From NCBI GenBank assembly GCA_022376925.1, contig JAIOJX010000026.1, positions 252,647,330-252,711,329 of the forward strand: 64,000 bases of DNA. The letters are read 5' to 3'. Position 1 is the stretch's first letter. Each line of letters starts with the position of its first letter. The translations under genes and the position numbers were made by a program. Source of the DNA: Tragulus kanchil. Lineage: Eukaryota; Chordata; Mammalia; Artiodactyla; Tragulidae. This document shows positions 10,967 through 22,588 of this stretch, in pieces. Under the pieces are notes generated by a model that was not told where the DNA came from, made no database searches, and saw nothing but the letters and a program-made list of their open reading frames with translations.

Positions 10967-12213
10967 CTAACTTCTCTTCTGATTTCTTTTATGCTCTATA
11001 ACTTATTCAGAAGTATCTTGTTGGGAATTCCCTGGTGGTACAGTAGTTAGAACTGCACATTTCCACTGCAGAGGGAACAGGTTTAATCTCAAATTAGTAT
11101 CCCCCCCGTTCACTTCTCTCCACACCCTCTCCAGCATATATCGTTTGTTCACTGTCCTTTTAGTGTCCATTAGATCTCCAGTGACAAACCTTTTTCATTC
11201 CTTATATTGGTAGTTTTTAGTCTCTTTCTTTCTGACAATCTAGGTAAGGGTATATTCATTTTGTTTCTTTTAATAGAATCAGCTTTGGGTTTTGTCAATT
11301 TATCTTTTTTTCTTTTTTTTTTACTTGCCTCTTCTTTTTCTACTTTCTTTTTCTTTTTTGGTCATGCCACATGGCTTGCACAATCTTACTTCCCAGACCA
11401 GGGATTGAAATTGTGCCCGTGGCAGTGAGAGTGAGGAGTTCTAACCACCGTACTGACAGGGAATTCTCTTTTGTTTCTTTTTTGGCTGTGGTGGATCTTC
11501 ACTGCTGCAACAAGGCTTTCTCCAGTTGCAGCAAGAGGGGGCTACTCTTCATTGTGGTGCACAGGTTTCTCATTGCAGTGGATTCCACTGTAGCACAGCA
11601 GGGGCTCTTGGCATGCAGGCTTCACCAGTTGCAGTGTGTGGGCTCAGCAGGTGCAGCTCACAGGCTCCAGAGCTTAGTCTCAGGAGCCATGGTGCATGGC
11701 CTTAGTTGCTCTGCGGTATGTGGAATCTTCCTGGACCAGGGATCAATGTGGTGTCCTTTGCATTGCAAGGTGGATTCTTAACCACTTGACCATCAGGGAA
11801 GGTCCGCTCGAGTTTCATATGGAACCTTGGGTCATTGATTTTAGAACTTTTTGTCTAATTTAATGTAGTAAATCCATGTTGCCCTGGAAGCACTGATTCA
11901 TCTACTTACCCCAAATTTTGATATGTTGCATTTTCACTGACATTCACTTAAAAATAGTTTCTAACTTCTCTTCTTTTTTTCGTTCTTTTTTTAAAACTTT
12001 TATTTATTTATTTTTGGCTGTGCTGGGTCTTTGTTGATGTGTGGGTTTAGCTCCTCTGCGGTATGTGGGATCTTCCCAGATCAGGGATTGAACCTGTCTC
12101 CTGCATTGGCAGACAGGCTCTTATCCACTGAGCCACAAGAGAAGCCCCTAACTTCTCTTCTGATTTCTTTTATGCTCTATAACTTATTCAGAAGTATCTT
12201 GTTGGGAATTCCC

Positions 12214-12329
12214 TGGTGGTACAGTAGTTAGAACTGCACATTTCCACTGCAGAGGGAACAGGTTTAATCTCTAGTTGGGAACTTAGATCCTATGTAGCCA
12301 TGATAACCAGAAAAAATAAAAGAAGAAAA
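12214..12329 (+). mobile_element. Short CHR-1-type SINE (cut copy at 11033-11090)
   Basis: gggaattccctggtggtaca start, degenerate B-box ggtttaatctc, and an A-rich end at about 12311-12329. The first copy is truncated at the join at 11090. Confidence 0.75.
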
Positions 12330-12740
12330 ATTGTTAAATTTCAAAATAATTTGTATTTTCCTATCTAATTGTTATTGAATTTTACTTTAATTATGTTTGG
12401 TTAAGAGAATACATTCTATATAACTTCATTCCTTTTAAATTTGTTGATATGTTTTATTTTTTCTTATATGTTGTTTATTTGGGAATATACCATGTGCACA
12501 TGAAAAAAACATGTTCAGCAACTATCTGGGGTGTATTCTTCTAAAAATATTCATTAAAGACAATTTATAGTATCATCTAAACCTTTTTTTCTAGATTTTC
12601 TATTAATTATCAAAAAAGAGGTGTTAAAATCTCCTTGTATTATGCAAATTTCTAATTCTCTTCAGAATTATCTCTATTTTTGCTTCATATATTTTTAAGT
12701 TTTGTTAAATACACACAAGTCTATATCTTCCTGAAATGTC

Positions 12741-12942
12741 TTTCATTTAATTTTTTAAATTCAAGTATAGTTGATTCAGTACTATGCCAGTATCTGCTGT
12801 ACAGCAAAGTGACTCAGTTATACACATATTGACATTTTTAAAAAATACTTTTTTATGTTATGGTTTCACACAAAATACTGAATATAGTTCCCTGTGCTAT
12901 ATAGTAGGACCTTGCTGTTTATCCATTCCATATGTAATTTTT
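12741..12942 (-). mobile_element. L1 3'UTR fragment (antisense)
   Basis: tgctgtacagcaaagtgact, tgaatatagttccctgtgct and ggaccttgctgtttatcc match the antisense 3'UTR of cetartiodactyl L1s. It switches abruptly at 12943 to L1 endonuclease sequence. Confidence 0.7.
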
Positions 12943-13065
12943 GTGGCCCCGGATGTGGTCTATCCTGGAGAATGTTCCATGTGCACTTGAGAAGAAAGTG
13001 TATTCTTTTGCTTTTGGGTGGAAGGTCCTAAAGATATCAATGATATCCATCTCTTCTAATGTGTC

Positions 13066-13338
13066 TTTTTTTTTTTTTTTTTTTGGTCCTCTTTGGTCCT
13101 TCATTTATTTATTTTTATCCATCTTAATTCTTTGGCCTGTGTGGGCCTCCCATCACAGTGTCCTCTCTCATTGCAGAGCACCAGCTCTGGACACATGTGC
13201 TCCAGAGCACTGACTGGTAATTGGACACTCCAGTCCAGCCACTCCGCAGCATGTGGGATCTTCCTGGGCCAGGGATCAAAACAGTGCCCCTTGCACTGCA
13301 AGGCAGACTCTTTACCCACTGGACCACCAGGGAAGCCC
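13066..13338 (-). mobile_element. CHR-type SINE, short-tail type
   Basis: Antisense; T-run tail at 13066-13084, body ctttggcctgtgtgggcctc, head ending at the complement of gggcttccctggtggtcca. TSD ctaatgtgtc at 13056-13065 and 13339-13348, 10 of 10. Confidence 0.9.
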
Positions 13339-13700
13339 CTAATGTGTCATTTCAGGCTTGTGTTTCCTTATTAATTTTCTGTATTGGTGATCTGTCCATC
13401 GGTGTAAAGTCTCCTACTATTATTGTGTTACTGTCAATTTCTTCTTTTATGTCTGAAAGTGTTTGCCTTACATACTGGGGTGCTCCTGTGTCGGGTGCAT
13501 AGATATTTATGATTGTTATGTCTTCCTCTTGGATTGATGCCTTGACCATTATGTAGTGCCCTGCCTTGTCTTTTATAATCTTTTTTATTTTAAGGTCTAT
13601 TTTGTCTAATATTAGGATTGCTACTCCAGCTTTCTTTTGGTTTCCATTTGCATGGAATATATTTTTCCATCCTCTAACTTTCAGTCTTTAAGTGTCTTTA

Positions 13701-14055
13701 TTTATTTATTTATTTTATTATTAAGCACTCTTCTACATTTATTTATTTATTTATTTATTTTGGGCGGGGTCGGGTTGGGGAGGGAGGGGAGCAGGCGGGC
13801 CACTTCTATTGGTCCTTCATTTCTCTATTTTCATTCATCTTTGTTCTCTGGCTCCTGTGGGCCTCCCATCGCAGTAGTGTCTGTCGTCGCAGAGCGCTGG
13901 CTCCGGGCGCATGTGCTCCAGAGCTCCAGCTCAGCAATTGGACACATCAGTCCAGCTGCTCCGTGGCACATGGGATCTTCCCAGGCCAGGGATCGAACTG
14001 GCGCCCCTTGCACTGCAAGGCGGTGTCCTTACCCACTGGACCAGCAGGGGAAGCC
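13701..14055 (-). mobile_element. CHR-type SINE, GC-rich-tail type, with extended TTTA tail
   Basis: Antisense. A (TTTA)n tail interrupted by a short unrelated stretch (13701-13759), then the G-rich tail block, body and head. TSD ctttaa(g/c)gtcttta-like at 13686-13700 and 14056-14070, 14 of 15. Confidence 0.9.
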
Positions 14056-14195
14056 CTTTAAGCGTCTTTAGATCTGAAGTGAGTTTCTTGTAGGCAGCAA
14101 ATATACGGGTCTTCTTTTTGTATCCATTCAGCCAGTCTGTGTCTTTTGGTTGGGGCATTTAGTCCATTTACATTTAAGGTAATTATTGATATATA

Positions 14196-14464
14196 CGGAC
14201 TGATACATATCCATCCTATATGTAATACTTTACAAGTGCTGATCCCAAACTCCCAGTTTTTCCCTCCCTGACTCCCCATCTCGTGGCAACCACAAGTCCA
14301 TTCTGTATATCTGTGAATCCATTTCTATTACATAGATAGATTCATTTGTGCCATATTTTAGATTCCAGATATAAGTGATATCATACAGTATTGTCTTTCT
14401 CTTTCTGACTTACTTCACTTAGTATGATAATCTCTAGTTGCTTCCATGTTGTGGCAAATCTCAT
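14196..14464 (-). mobile_element. L1 3'UTR fragment (antisense)
   Basis: gctgatcccaaactcccag, ggcaaccacaagtccattct and cttacttcacttagtatgat are hallmarks of the antisense L1 3' end. It follows L1 ORF2 5' sequence directly, so two L1 pieces are juxtaposed or an internal part was lost. Confidence 0.7.
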
Positions 14465-16540
14465 AATTTTGTTCTTTTTTTTTTTTTTTTTAATTTTCAT
14501 CCATCTTTATTCTTTGGCATCTGTGGGCCTCCCATTGCACAATGTGGCCTCTCTCGGTGCAGAGCACTGGCTCTGGGCACATGCGCTCCAGAGAGCACTG
14601 GCTCTGGGCACATGCGCTCCAGAGAGCTGGCTCGTAATTGGACACACTGGTCCAGCCGATCCACGGCACATGGGATTTTCCCAAGTGGAATTGAACTGGT
14701 GCGTCTTGCATTGCAAGGTGGACTCTTTATCCATTGGACCAACAGGGAAGTCCCAATTTTGTTCTTCTTTAGGACTGAGTAGGGAAGCTTTCATCCATAA
14801 TTTGTTCAATACATTTTCAATCCCCTTTCTCTTTCTTCTCCTTATGGAATCTCTATTGTGCATAGTTTGGTCATTATCCCATATGCCTCTTACATTGCTT
14901 TCATTTTGTTTCATTTGCTTTCTGTATGCTGTTTCAATTGCACAATTTCCTTTATTCTATCTTTTAGGTCACTTATCCTTTCTTCTGCTATTCACTGCTT
15001 TGAGCTCAGTTTTTGTCTTGGCAAATGAATTTCCTACTTTTTTGTGACTCCTCCTTACAGTCTCTAGTTCCTTTTTATAGGATTTGCATTTCTGTCAATA
15101 ACCTTTCTTCAGTATTTTCATCACCTCCTTTTTGAACTTCATGTTTATTAGACAGAAGAGATCTGTTTCATTGTTTGTTCCTTCAAGGGGATTCTCTTGG
15201 ACCTTTAACTGAGAATGCTTCCACTGCTTCTTCATTTTTCTTATGTTTCTCTTTTTCTGTGAACTTAGGAGAAGTAAGTATCTACAATAGTCTTGGAGGA
15301 CTATTAATATGCAGAAGCATCTCTGTGTAGCTTGTGCAGGTTTAAATTTTTTTGGTGTGAGACGTGCTTTTTGTTTAGATGCTTGTCATCTCTTTACTCA
15401 GCCTGTCCCCCCCCGTGGCAACCACAAGTCCATTCTGTATATCTGTGAATCCATTTCTATTACATAGATAGATTCATTTGTGCCATATTTTAGATTCCAG
15501 ATATAAGTGATATCATACAGTATTGTCTTTCTCTTTCTGACTTACTTCACTTAGTATGATAATCTCTAGTTGCTTCCATGTTGTGGCAAATCTCATAATT
15601 TTGTTCTTTTTTTTTTTTTTTTTTAATTTTCATCCATCTTTATTCTTTGGCATCTGTGGGCCTCCCATTGCACAATGTGGCCTCTCTCGGTGCAGAGCAC
15701 TGGCTCTGGGCACATGCGCTCCAGAGAGCACTGGCTCTGGGCACATGCGCTCCAGAGAGCTGGCTCGTAATTGGACACACTGGTCCAGCCGATCCACGGC
15801 ACATGGGATTTTCCCAAGTGGAATTGAACTGGTGCGTCTTGCATTGCAAGGTGGACTCTTTATCCATTGGACCAACAGGGAAGTCCCAATTTTGTTCTTC
15901 TTTAGGACTGAGTAGGGAAGCTTTCATCCATAATTTGTTCAATACATTTTCAATCCCCTTTCTCTTTCTTCTCCTTATGGAATCTCTATTGTGCATAGTT
16001 TGGTCATTATCCCATATGCCTCTTACATTGCTTTCATTTTGTTTCATTTGCTTTCTGTATGCTGTTTCAATTGCACAATTTCCTTTATTCTATCTTTTAG
16101 GTCACTTATCCTTTCTTCTGCTATTCACTGCTTTGAGCTCAGTTTTTGTCTTGGCAAATGAATTTCCTACTTTTTTGTGACTCCTCCTTACAGTCTCTAG
16201 TTCCTTTTTATAGGGATTTGCATTTCTGTCAATAACCTTTCTTCAGTATTTTCATCACCTCCTTTTTGAACTTCATGTTTATTAGACAGAAGAGATCTGT
16301 TTCATTGTTTGTTCCTTCAAGGGGATTCTCTTGGACCTTTAACTGAGAATGCTTCCACTGCTTCTTCATTTTTCTTATGTTTCTCTTTTTCTGTGAACTT
16401 AGGAGAAGTAAGTATCTACAATAGTCTTGGAGGACTATTAATATGCAGAAGCATCTCTGTGTAGCTTGTGCAGGTTTAAATTTTTTTGGTGTGAGACGTG
16501 CTTTTTGTTTAGATGCTTGTCATCTCTTTACTCAGCCTGT
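14283..16540. repeat. Tandem duplication 5 (1.12 kb x 2) joined by eight Cs
   Basis: 14283-15406 is repeated at 15415-16540, offset 1132-1134. The filler 15407-15414 is eight Cs. Differences seen are a one-base change in T-run length and an extra g near 16215. It contains a whole SINE, so that SINE appears twice. Confidence 0.96.
14477..14754 (-). mobile_element. CHR-type SINE with internal 31-bp tandem repeat (copy at 15609-15887)
   Basis: Antisense short-tail type. TSD aattttgttctt at 14465-14476 and 14755-14766. The body contains two perfect 31-base units (14561-14591 and 14592-14622, each agagcac...ctccag). The same internal repeat is in the second copy, so it predates the 1.1-kb duplication. 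Confidence 0.9.
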
Positions 16541-16640
16541 GCTATTCCTTTGACAAGAGGTGTGCAGGACCCTGCAGCGGTGAGCAAAACACGAAGTTGT
16601 TTCTAGACTAACAGATGCCAAGTGTGGCACCTAGATGCAA
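14767..16640 (-). mobile_element. Old L1 ORF1/5' region (antisense), uncertain
   Basis: Phrases such as cttatggaatctctattgtg, cacttatcctttcttctgct and gaggactattaatatgcag resemble the complement of an old L1 ORF1 coiled-coil and upstream region. The second copy continues past 16540 into ttgacaagaggtgtgcagga. Assignment rests on memory. Confidence 0.4.
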
Positions 16641-16794
16641 AGAAAATGGATGTGCGTCAACTGGGGCTTCTTCCCTCCTAATAGCATTGTTACTCATATT
16701 GAGCCTTAACTACAAAATAACTTGACTCTTTAAAGAAACCTGGCTAGCTAGAGTCACGGGGATGTTTCTTTTAAGATCAATTCAAATACCTCCT

Positions 16795-17015
16795 TCTCTA
16801 TGAAGTCCTTCCAAGTTCTGTCACCTGGGGAGAACTCTTTTGTCCTCTGGGTTCCTACAGTGTCTTACTCATGTTCTCCACAAGTGATTTACTCTACTGA
16901 TTCTATAGATATGAGTCTCTGCCCCCAGCCTGAAGATCCTTGAGGACACAAATCATCTTTATGCATCTTTATGTTTCCGCTAGCTACTGAATTCTTGGCT
17001 CTTTGTGGATGCTTG
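16795..17015. mobile_element. Possible ancient L2-type fragment
   Basis: The order of phrases (tacctccttctctatgaagt, gatccttgaggacacaaatc, then tggatgcttgatgaaaa) resembles the old mammalian L2 3' end. It is very diverged. The flanks 16641-16794 and 17016-17364 hold nothing I recognise. Confidence 0.35.
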
Positions 17016-17364
17016 ATGAAAACGTATTTATATTACATACTTATATTTGAAGATGATAAACATAAAGTCATAAATAAGCCAGACTCATTCTAATCAAAGC
17101 TGACAGATTTCTACACTACACTTTTCACCTCCAATGACAGCTCGTCTCAGGATCATGGTAGCACACTGGCAGATTTAGGAGGAGGTTGGGATTCCTGTCA
17201 TCTAGTGGAGGGGACACTGTTGTTGTGTGTTGAGTAGTCCAATGGTCAAAGTTCAAAAGTGGTGTTATCTGAGGACAAGAAGATGAAGTATCTGGAAAAC
17301 CAATATAAGATTTCAACAATGCAGCCTCCAATGTTGTGCATTTTTTAAAAAGTATTTGGCGGGG

Positions 17365-17487
17365 GCGTATTCCCTGGCATTTCAGTGTTTAAGACTTCTC
17401 TATCTCACCAAAGAGCCCAGGTTCAATCATTGGTCCAGGTACTAAAATCCCGTAAGCTGTGCAGTGCCACCAAAAAAGAAAACAAAG
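17365..17487 (+). mobile_element. Short CHR-1-type SINE
   Basis: tattccctggcatttcagtg start, B-box-like ggttcaatcat, gtaagctgtgcagtgcca and an A-rich end. Old: many differences from the other copies. The following 200 bases to 17688 hold nothing I recognise. Confidence 0.7.
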
Positions 17488-17688
17488 GTAAGTACCTTTT
17501 ACCCCTTTCTTTTGGAATTATACTGCTTCCTCCTTCCTCTCCTGTAAAGATACACTTCTGACGTCTCTGATTGCCTCTTTGGCCCTAAATATTCAGAGTT
17601 CTCTGACTCCTTGATCCTATTCACAGATGTGTCAGTCCCTCATACAACATTCCTACTTCTTTTTGAAACACTCACCATCTTTATTTTT

Positions 17689-17788
17689 TTGTTACACAGC
17701 ATGTGGGATCTTAGTCCCCCAACCAGGAACTGACCCCTCACCTTCTAGACTGGAAGCACAGAGTCTTAACCACTTAACCACCAGGGAA
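17689..17788 (-). mobile_element. Short CHR-1-type SINE, diverged
   Basis: Antisense: cagcatgtgggatcttagtc through aaccaccagggaa. No clear TSD. Confidence 0.65.
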
Positions 17789-17829
17789 AAAATTAAAAAA
17801 GAGGTGTGCAGATGCATGACTCATAGGCA

Positions 17830-18720
17830 CACTCCCAGGAAGGCAAGGGAAGCAGTTAGCTTCTGGCCGCGGATCCCTTGGTGGAGATGACGCTGCAGGT
17901 ACTCCTAGGGAGGTAGAGGCAGCAGCTGGGAGCAGGTCATGGAACTCTCAAAAGCATCACGGATTACATGCTCACCACAGGGAGAGGTCAGTGGTTGGTG
18001 CTAGGTTGCATGACTCCTGGCACTGATGGGCCGCTGATGCTCCCAGGAAGGTGGGGCAGTGACTTGCCTCTGTTCACAAGACCCTCCATGGCAGCAACAG
18101 TCTGCACCTGCCTCTGGAGTCCAAGATGTCAGTGGTGGCCCATGCCCATGCCGGTAGCACCTGTAGACAGTGCCCTGCCAGCTGAGAACATCTAAAGAAA
18201 GAAGCTCTATGGTCAGACCATCCCTCTCCTCATGTCCTTCCACCAGGTGCCTTGCCTAGTTGTGATGCACCACACTGCAGTACCCTTGTGCTTCATGCAG
18301 TTAACCCCAGTCCTCTCCCAGGATCTGACCTGTGAAGTTCAAGCCTCTGCACCTAGCCCCACCGGGCCCCCCCAGACAATGACTGTAGGAGAGTAGGACC
18401 CACTCAGACTGAGGAGTCCCTGGTTGACAACAATCATCTGTGCCAGTCTATCTCTGCTCTGCCGTTCACAAACCCATTGCTGTGCCCTCCTCCAAGGCTC
18501 CAAAGCTACCCCCTGTATTCTGGGGGATCTCCCTGCCAGTGAGAGGTTTTCCCCCTTTTACAGCTCCCTCCTAGGGGGACAATGTTCTGTTTCAATTTCT
18601 TTCTCTCTTTTTTCTTCTTTTATCCTACCCAGGTATGTGGAAATTTTCTTGGCCTTTTGGAGGTCTGAGGTCTTCTTCCAGAATTCAGTAGATGTGCTGT
18701 GAGAGTCATTCCTGTGAAAT
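17830..18720 (-). mobile_element. Probable old L1 5'UTR (antisense)
   Basis: A relatively GC-rich block. gcagcaacagtctgcacctg and the ending gaggtcttcttccagaattc-agtagatgt resemble the complement of older cetartiodactyl L1 5'UTR sequence (the sense counterpart of the 3745 fragment). Frames at 17968-18195 and 18001-18243 have no family support. Confidence 0.4.
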
Positions 18721-20262
18721 GTCCTTTTAACATTATGAAATAGCCCTCATTCTCTCTGATACTAATACTCTCTTATCTTAAAAGATATTTTATCTAATAT
18801 TAACATAGCTATTCCTTGCTTTTAATGCTTACTGTTTACCTGGTATAGTTTTCTCCATTCATTTACTTTCAACATATCTATGTGTCTTTATACCTAAAAG
18901 ATAAGTCTTGTAAGATATATATAGTTTGGTATTCCTTTTATATCCACTCTCACAATGTCTGCTTTTTAACTTCAGTGTTTAGATCTTTAAATTTAATATA
19001 ATTACTATTATCATCAGATTTCTTTTAATATTTAATCTTACATTTTAATATTGACATCAGCTTTTAATATGTATTCTGTTGTATTTTTTAGTGTTTTAAG
19101 AAACAAAATACATCAGAATTTAAACAGAATACTGTACATTTTCATGTAAAATATAGACACATCACAAGCTTATAGGTCCCTTTAACTACTTCTCCCAACA
19201 ATAGTCTGTAATGGTTTTATGTATTTCCTAGTAATTCTATAGATTCATTTTACTGTATTTTTATGGATTACATCTGCATACATTGAAACCCCAAAGAACA
19301 GTGCTATAATTTTTCTGTAAATATCCATAGGTCTTTTTAAAGAACTTAGGATAAAAATAGTCCTCTATTTTTATCCAGATATTTACCATTTCTCATGCTC
19401 TTCATTTGCTCTTGAAAATCCAACTTTTCTGTTAATATCATTCTTTTTCTCTTTGAAGAACTTGCACTACAATTTCTTGTAGTACTGCTCTGCTGGAGAT
19501 AAATTTCTCTTAGTTTTCCATTTATAAAGTTGTAATAACTTTGCCATCATTCCTACAGGATATTTCCACCGGAGACAGATTTGGGGGTTGACTGATATAT
19601 TGTTTCAGTTTTAAAATCTTATGGCCACTATGATTTCATCTTTCTTTCTTTCTTTTTTATTTACAGCCACTGTAATTTCTGATGAAAATTCTGTTGTAAT
19701 TTGAATCATTGTTCTTTATTTTTTTTTTTTTAAAGATTTATTTATTTATTTACTTTGGGCAGGGGTCGGGTTGGGGAGGGCGGGGAGTGAGCGGGCCACT
19801 TCTATTGGTCTTTCATTTCTCTATTTTCATTCGTCTTCGTTCCTTGGCTCCTGTGGGCCTCCCACTGCGGTGGCGTCTGTCGTTGCAGAGCACCGGCTCT
19901 GGGCGCATGCGCTCCAGAGCTCCGGCTCGGTGATTGGACACATCAGTCCAGCCGCTCCGTGGCACGTGGGATCTTTCCAGGCCAAGGCTCGAACCGGCAC
20001 CCCTTGCACTGCAAGGCGGTGTCCTTACCCCTTGGACCACCAGGGGAAGCCCTGAATCATTGTTCTTTTGTATGTAAGGCATCGCTTTCTTATGTCTGCT
20101 TTCAAGATTTTCTCTTTATCTTAGGGCTTTATTTTGTAATGTACCTAGGCATTATTTTATTAGAATAGCCTCATGGATCTAAACAAAACTGCAATACACC
20201 TTATCCCTTGATTTCTTGCTAAAGCCAATTTATTAGTCGTCTAAATCTCTTCCTCACTATCT
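18721..20262 (-). mobile_element. Old L1 (antisense), endonuclease to ORF1 region, split by a SINE
   Basis: taacatagctattccttgct, ctgtttacctggtatagttt and cttgtagtactgctctgct are diverged counterparts of antisense L1 phrases. Pieces are 18721-19717 and 20053-20262. The young L1 begins at 20263. Confidence 0.5.
19718..20052 (-). mobile_element. CHR-type SINE, GC-rich-tail type
   Basis: Antisense full copy with a (TTTA)n tail, G-rich tail block (19755-19790), body and head. A perfect 16-base TSD (tgaatcattgttcttt) lies at 19702-19717 and 20053-20068, implying a recent insertion. Confidence 0.93.
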
Positions 20263-20437
20263 TTTTTTTTTTAATTTTATTTTACTTTTAAGTTTTACAG
20301 AGTTTCGTTGTTTACAGATATGTATGTTCCCAGATTAGTCATATGTATATCCCCCCCTTTGCACCCCTCCCAACCATCACACAGCACCCCTGAAGGATCT
20401 CCTTTTCTCACAGAGCAATGACTAGAGCTATTTTCTT

Positions 20438-22588
20438 CACTTATGATAGTACAGGCCTTCATGCTACTTCCTTTACACCTCCCACCCTCTGTTCCTTCCC
20501 CACAATGTCCATATGTCCACTGTCCATGTCTGACTTTCTGTCGCTTCACTGCGTGTGCCATCATCACCATCCTACTAGATTCCATATATATGTGTTAATA
20601 TACTGTATTTGTCCTTCTCTTTCTGACTGACTTCACTTTTTATGATACGTTCTAGATCCAGCCACCTCATTAGGGCTGATTCTTCTGCATTTCTCTTTAC
20701 AGCTGTGTAGTATTCCATTGAATATACGTACCAGAGCTGTTGTATCCATTCATTCATTGATGGACATCGAGGTTCCTTCCATGTTCTAGCTATTGTATAG
20801 AGAGCTGCAATGAACATTGGGGTACAGGTGCTTCTTTCAGACTTGATTTCATCAGGGTATAAGCCTAAGAGTGGGATTGCTGGGTCGGTTTATCTCTGGG
20901 TTCTCGGTCTTGTTCCACTGGTCAATATTTCTGGTTTTGTGCCAGTACCATACTGTCTTGAGGACTGTTGCTTTGTAGTAGAGTCTGAAGTTGGGGAGGC
21001 TGATCCCTCCAGCTTCATGTTTCTTCCTCAGGATTGCTTTGGCTATTCGAGGTCTTTTGTGTTTCCATATGAACTGTGTTATTCTTTGGTCTAGTTCTGT
21101 GAAGAATGTCATTGGTAGTTTGATAGGGATCACACTGAATCTATAGATGACATTTGGTAGTATGGTCATTTTCACAATATTGATTCTTATGACCCAGGAA
21201 CATGGAATATCTCTCTATCTGTTTAAGTTTTCTTTAATTTCTCTTATGAGTGTCTTGTAATTTTCAGTGTAGAGTTGTTTTGTTTCTTTGGGTAGGTTTA
21301 TTCCTAGATATTTGATTCTTTGGGTTGCAATGGTGAAGGGGATTGCTTTTTTGAGTTCGTTTTCTGATTTTTCATTGTTTGTGTATAGGAATGCCAGTGA
21401 TTTCTGTATATTGATTTTATATCCTGCGACTGCTGAATGCGCTGATTAACTCTAGTAGTTCTGTAATAGTATCTTTGGGATTTTCTATGTCCCAGGTCAT
21501 ATGTATATCCCCTTCATAATGCTAACTTTCCCTTTACACTTATGATAGTACAGGCCTTCATGCTACTTCCTTTACACCTCCCACCCTCTGTTCCTTCCCC
21601 ACAATGTCCATATGTCCACTGTCCATGTCTGACTTTCTGTCGCTTCACTGCGTGTGCCATCATCACCATCCTACTAGATTCCATATATATGTGTTAATAT
21701 ACTGTATTTGTCCTTCTCTTTCTGACTGACTTCACTTTTTATGATACGTTCTAGATCCAGCCACCTCATTAGGGCTGATTCTTCTGCATTTCTCTTTACA
21801 GCTGTGTAGTATTCCATTGAATATACGTACCAGAGCTGTTGTATCCATTCATTCATTGATGGACATCGAGGTTCCTTCCATGTTCTAGCTATTGTATAGA
21901 GAGCTGCAATGAACATTGGGGTACAGGTGCTTCTTTCAGACTTGATTTCATCAGGGTATAAGCCTAAGAGTGGGATTGCTGGGTCGGTTTATCTCTGGGT
22001 TCTCGGTCTTGTTCCACTGGTCAATATTTCTGGTTTTGTGCCAGTACCATACTGTCTTGAGGACTGTTGCTTTGTAGTAGAGTCTGAAGTTGGGGAGGCT
22101 GATCCTCCAGCTTCATGTTTCTTCCTCAGGATTGCTTTGGCTATTCGAGGTCTTTTGTGTTTCCATATGAACTGTGTTATTCTTTGGTCTAGTTCTGTGA
22201 AGAATGTCATTGGTAGTTTGATAGGGATCACACTGAATCTATAGATGACATTTGGTAGTATGGTCATTTTCACAATATTGATTCTTATGACCCAGGAACA
22301 TGGAATATCTCTCTATCTGTTTAAGTTTTCTTTAATTTCTCTTATGAGTGTCTTGTAATTTTCAGTGTAGAGTTGTTTTGTTTCTTTGGGTAGGTTTATT
22401 CCTAGATATTTGATTCTTTGGGTTGCAATGGTGAAGGGGATTGCTTTTTTGAGTTCGTTTTCTGATTTTTCATTGTTTGTGTATAGGAATGCCAGTGATT
22501 TCTGTATATTGATTTTATATCCTGCGACTGCTGAATGCGCTGATTAACTCTAGTAGTTCTGTAATAGTATCTTTGGGATTTTCTATGT
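20438..22588. repeat. Tandem duplication 6 (1.05 kb x 2) with 46-bp filler
   Basis: 20438-21490 is repeated at 21537-22588, offset 1098-1099. The filler 21491-21536 begins cccaggtcatatgtatatcc and matches neither flank fully, though part resembles the nearby 3'UTR phrase catatgtatatcccc. One difference seen: ccctcc versus cctcc near 21007/22105. Confidence 0.95.

Larger units (their letters stand above)
9927..12271. repeat. Tandem duplication 4 (1.16 kb x 2) with C-run filler
   Basis: 9927-11090 is repeated at 11108-12271, offset 1181. The 17-base filler 11091-11107 (aaattagtatccccccc) is absent from both copies. No internal difference seen. The join interrupts a CHR-type SINE that is complete only after the second copy. 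Confidence 0.96.
9788..12740 (-). mobile_element. Old L1 ORF2 (antisense) hosting several SINEs
   Basis: Between SINEs, pieces at 9788-10150, 10624-10793, 10967-11030 and 12330-12740 read as the complement of diverged L1 ORF2. One example is the region equivalent to the young L1's tattgctataaacttccc block; another is tgttccatgtgcac-like sequence near 12490. Strongly decayed. Confidence 0.5.
12943..14195 (-). mobile_element. Younger L1 ORF2 endonuclease fragment (antisense), hit by two SINEs
   Basis: Pieces 12943-13065, 13339-13700 and 14056-14195 complement the L1 ORF2 endonuclease domain. The reverse reading gives YTFFSSAHGTFSRIDHI (partial active-site region), YAPDTGAPQYVRQTLSDIK and a decayed GDF motif, then the CCLQETHF region at the 14.1 kb end. 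Compared with the young L1s it is mildly diverged and has lost a few bases after GDF. Two SINEs with TSDs split it. Confidence 0.85.

Noticed and set aside
17968..18243. Overlapping frames on both strands in a GC-richer block
   Set aside because: No family resemblance; the block looks like an old L1 5'UTR and has no splice or promoter evidence for a host exon.
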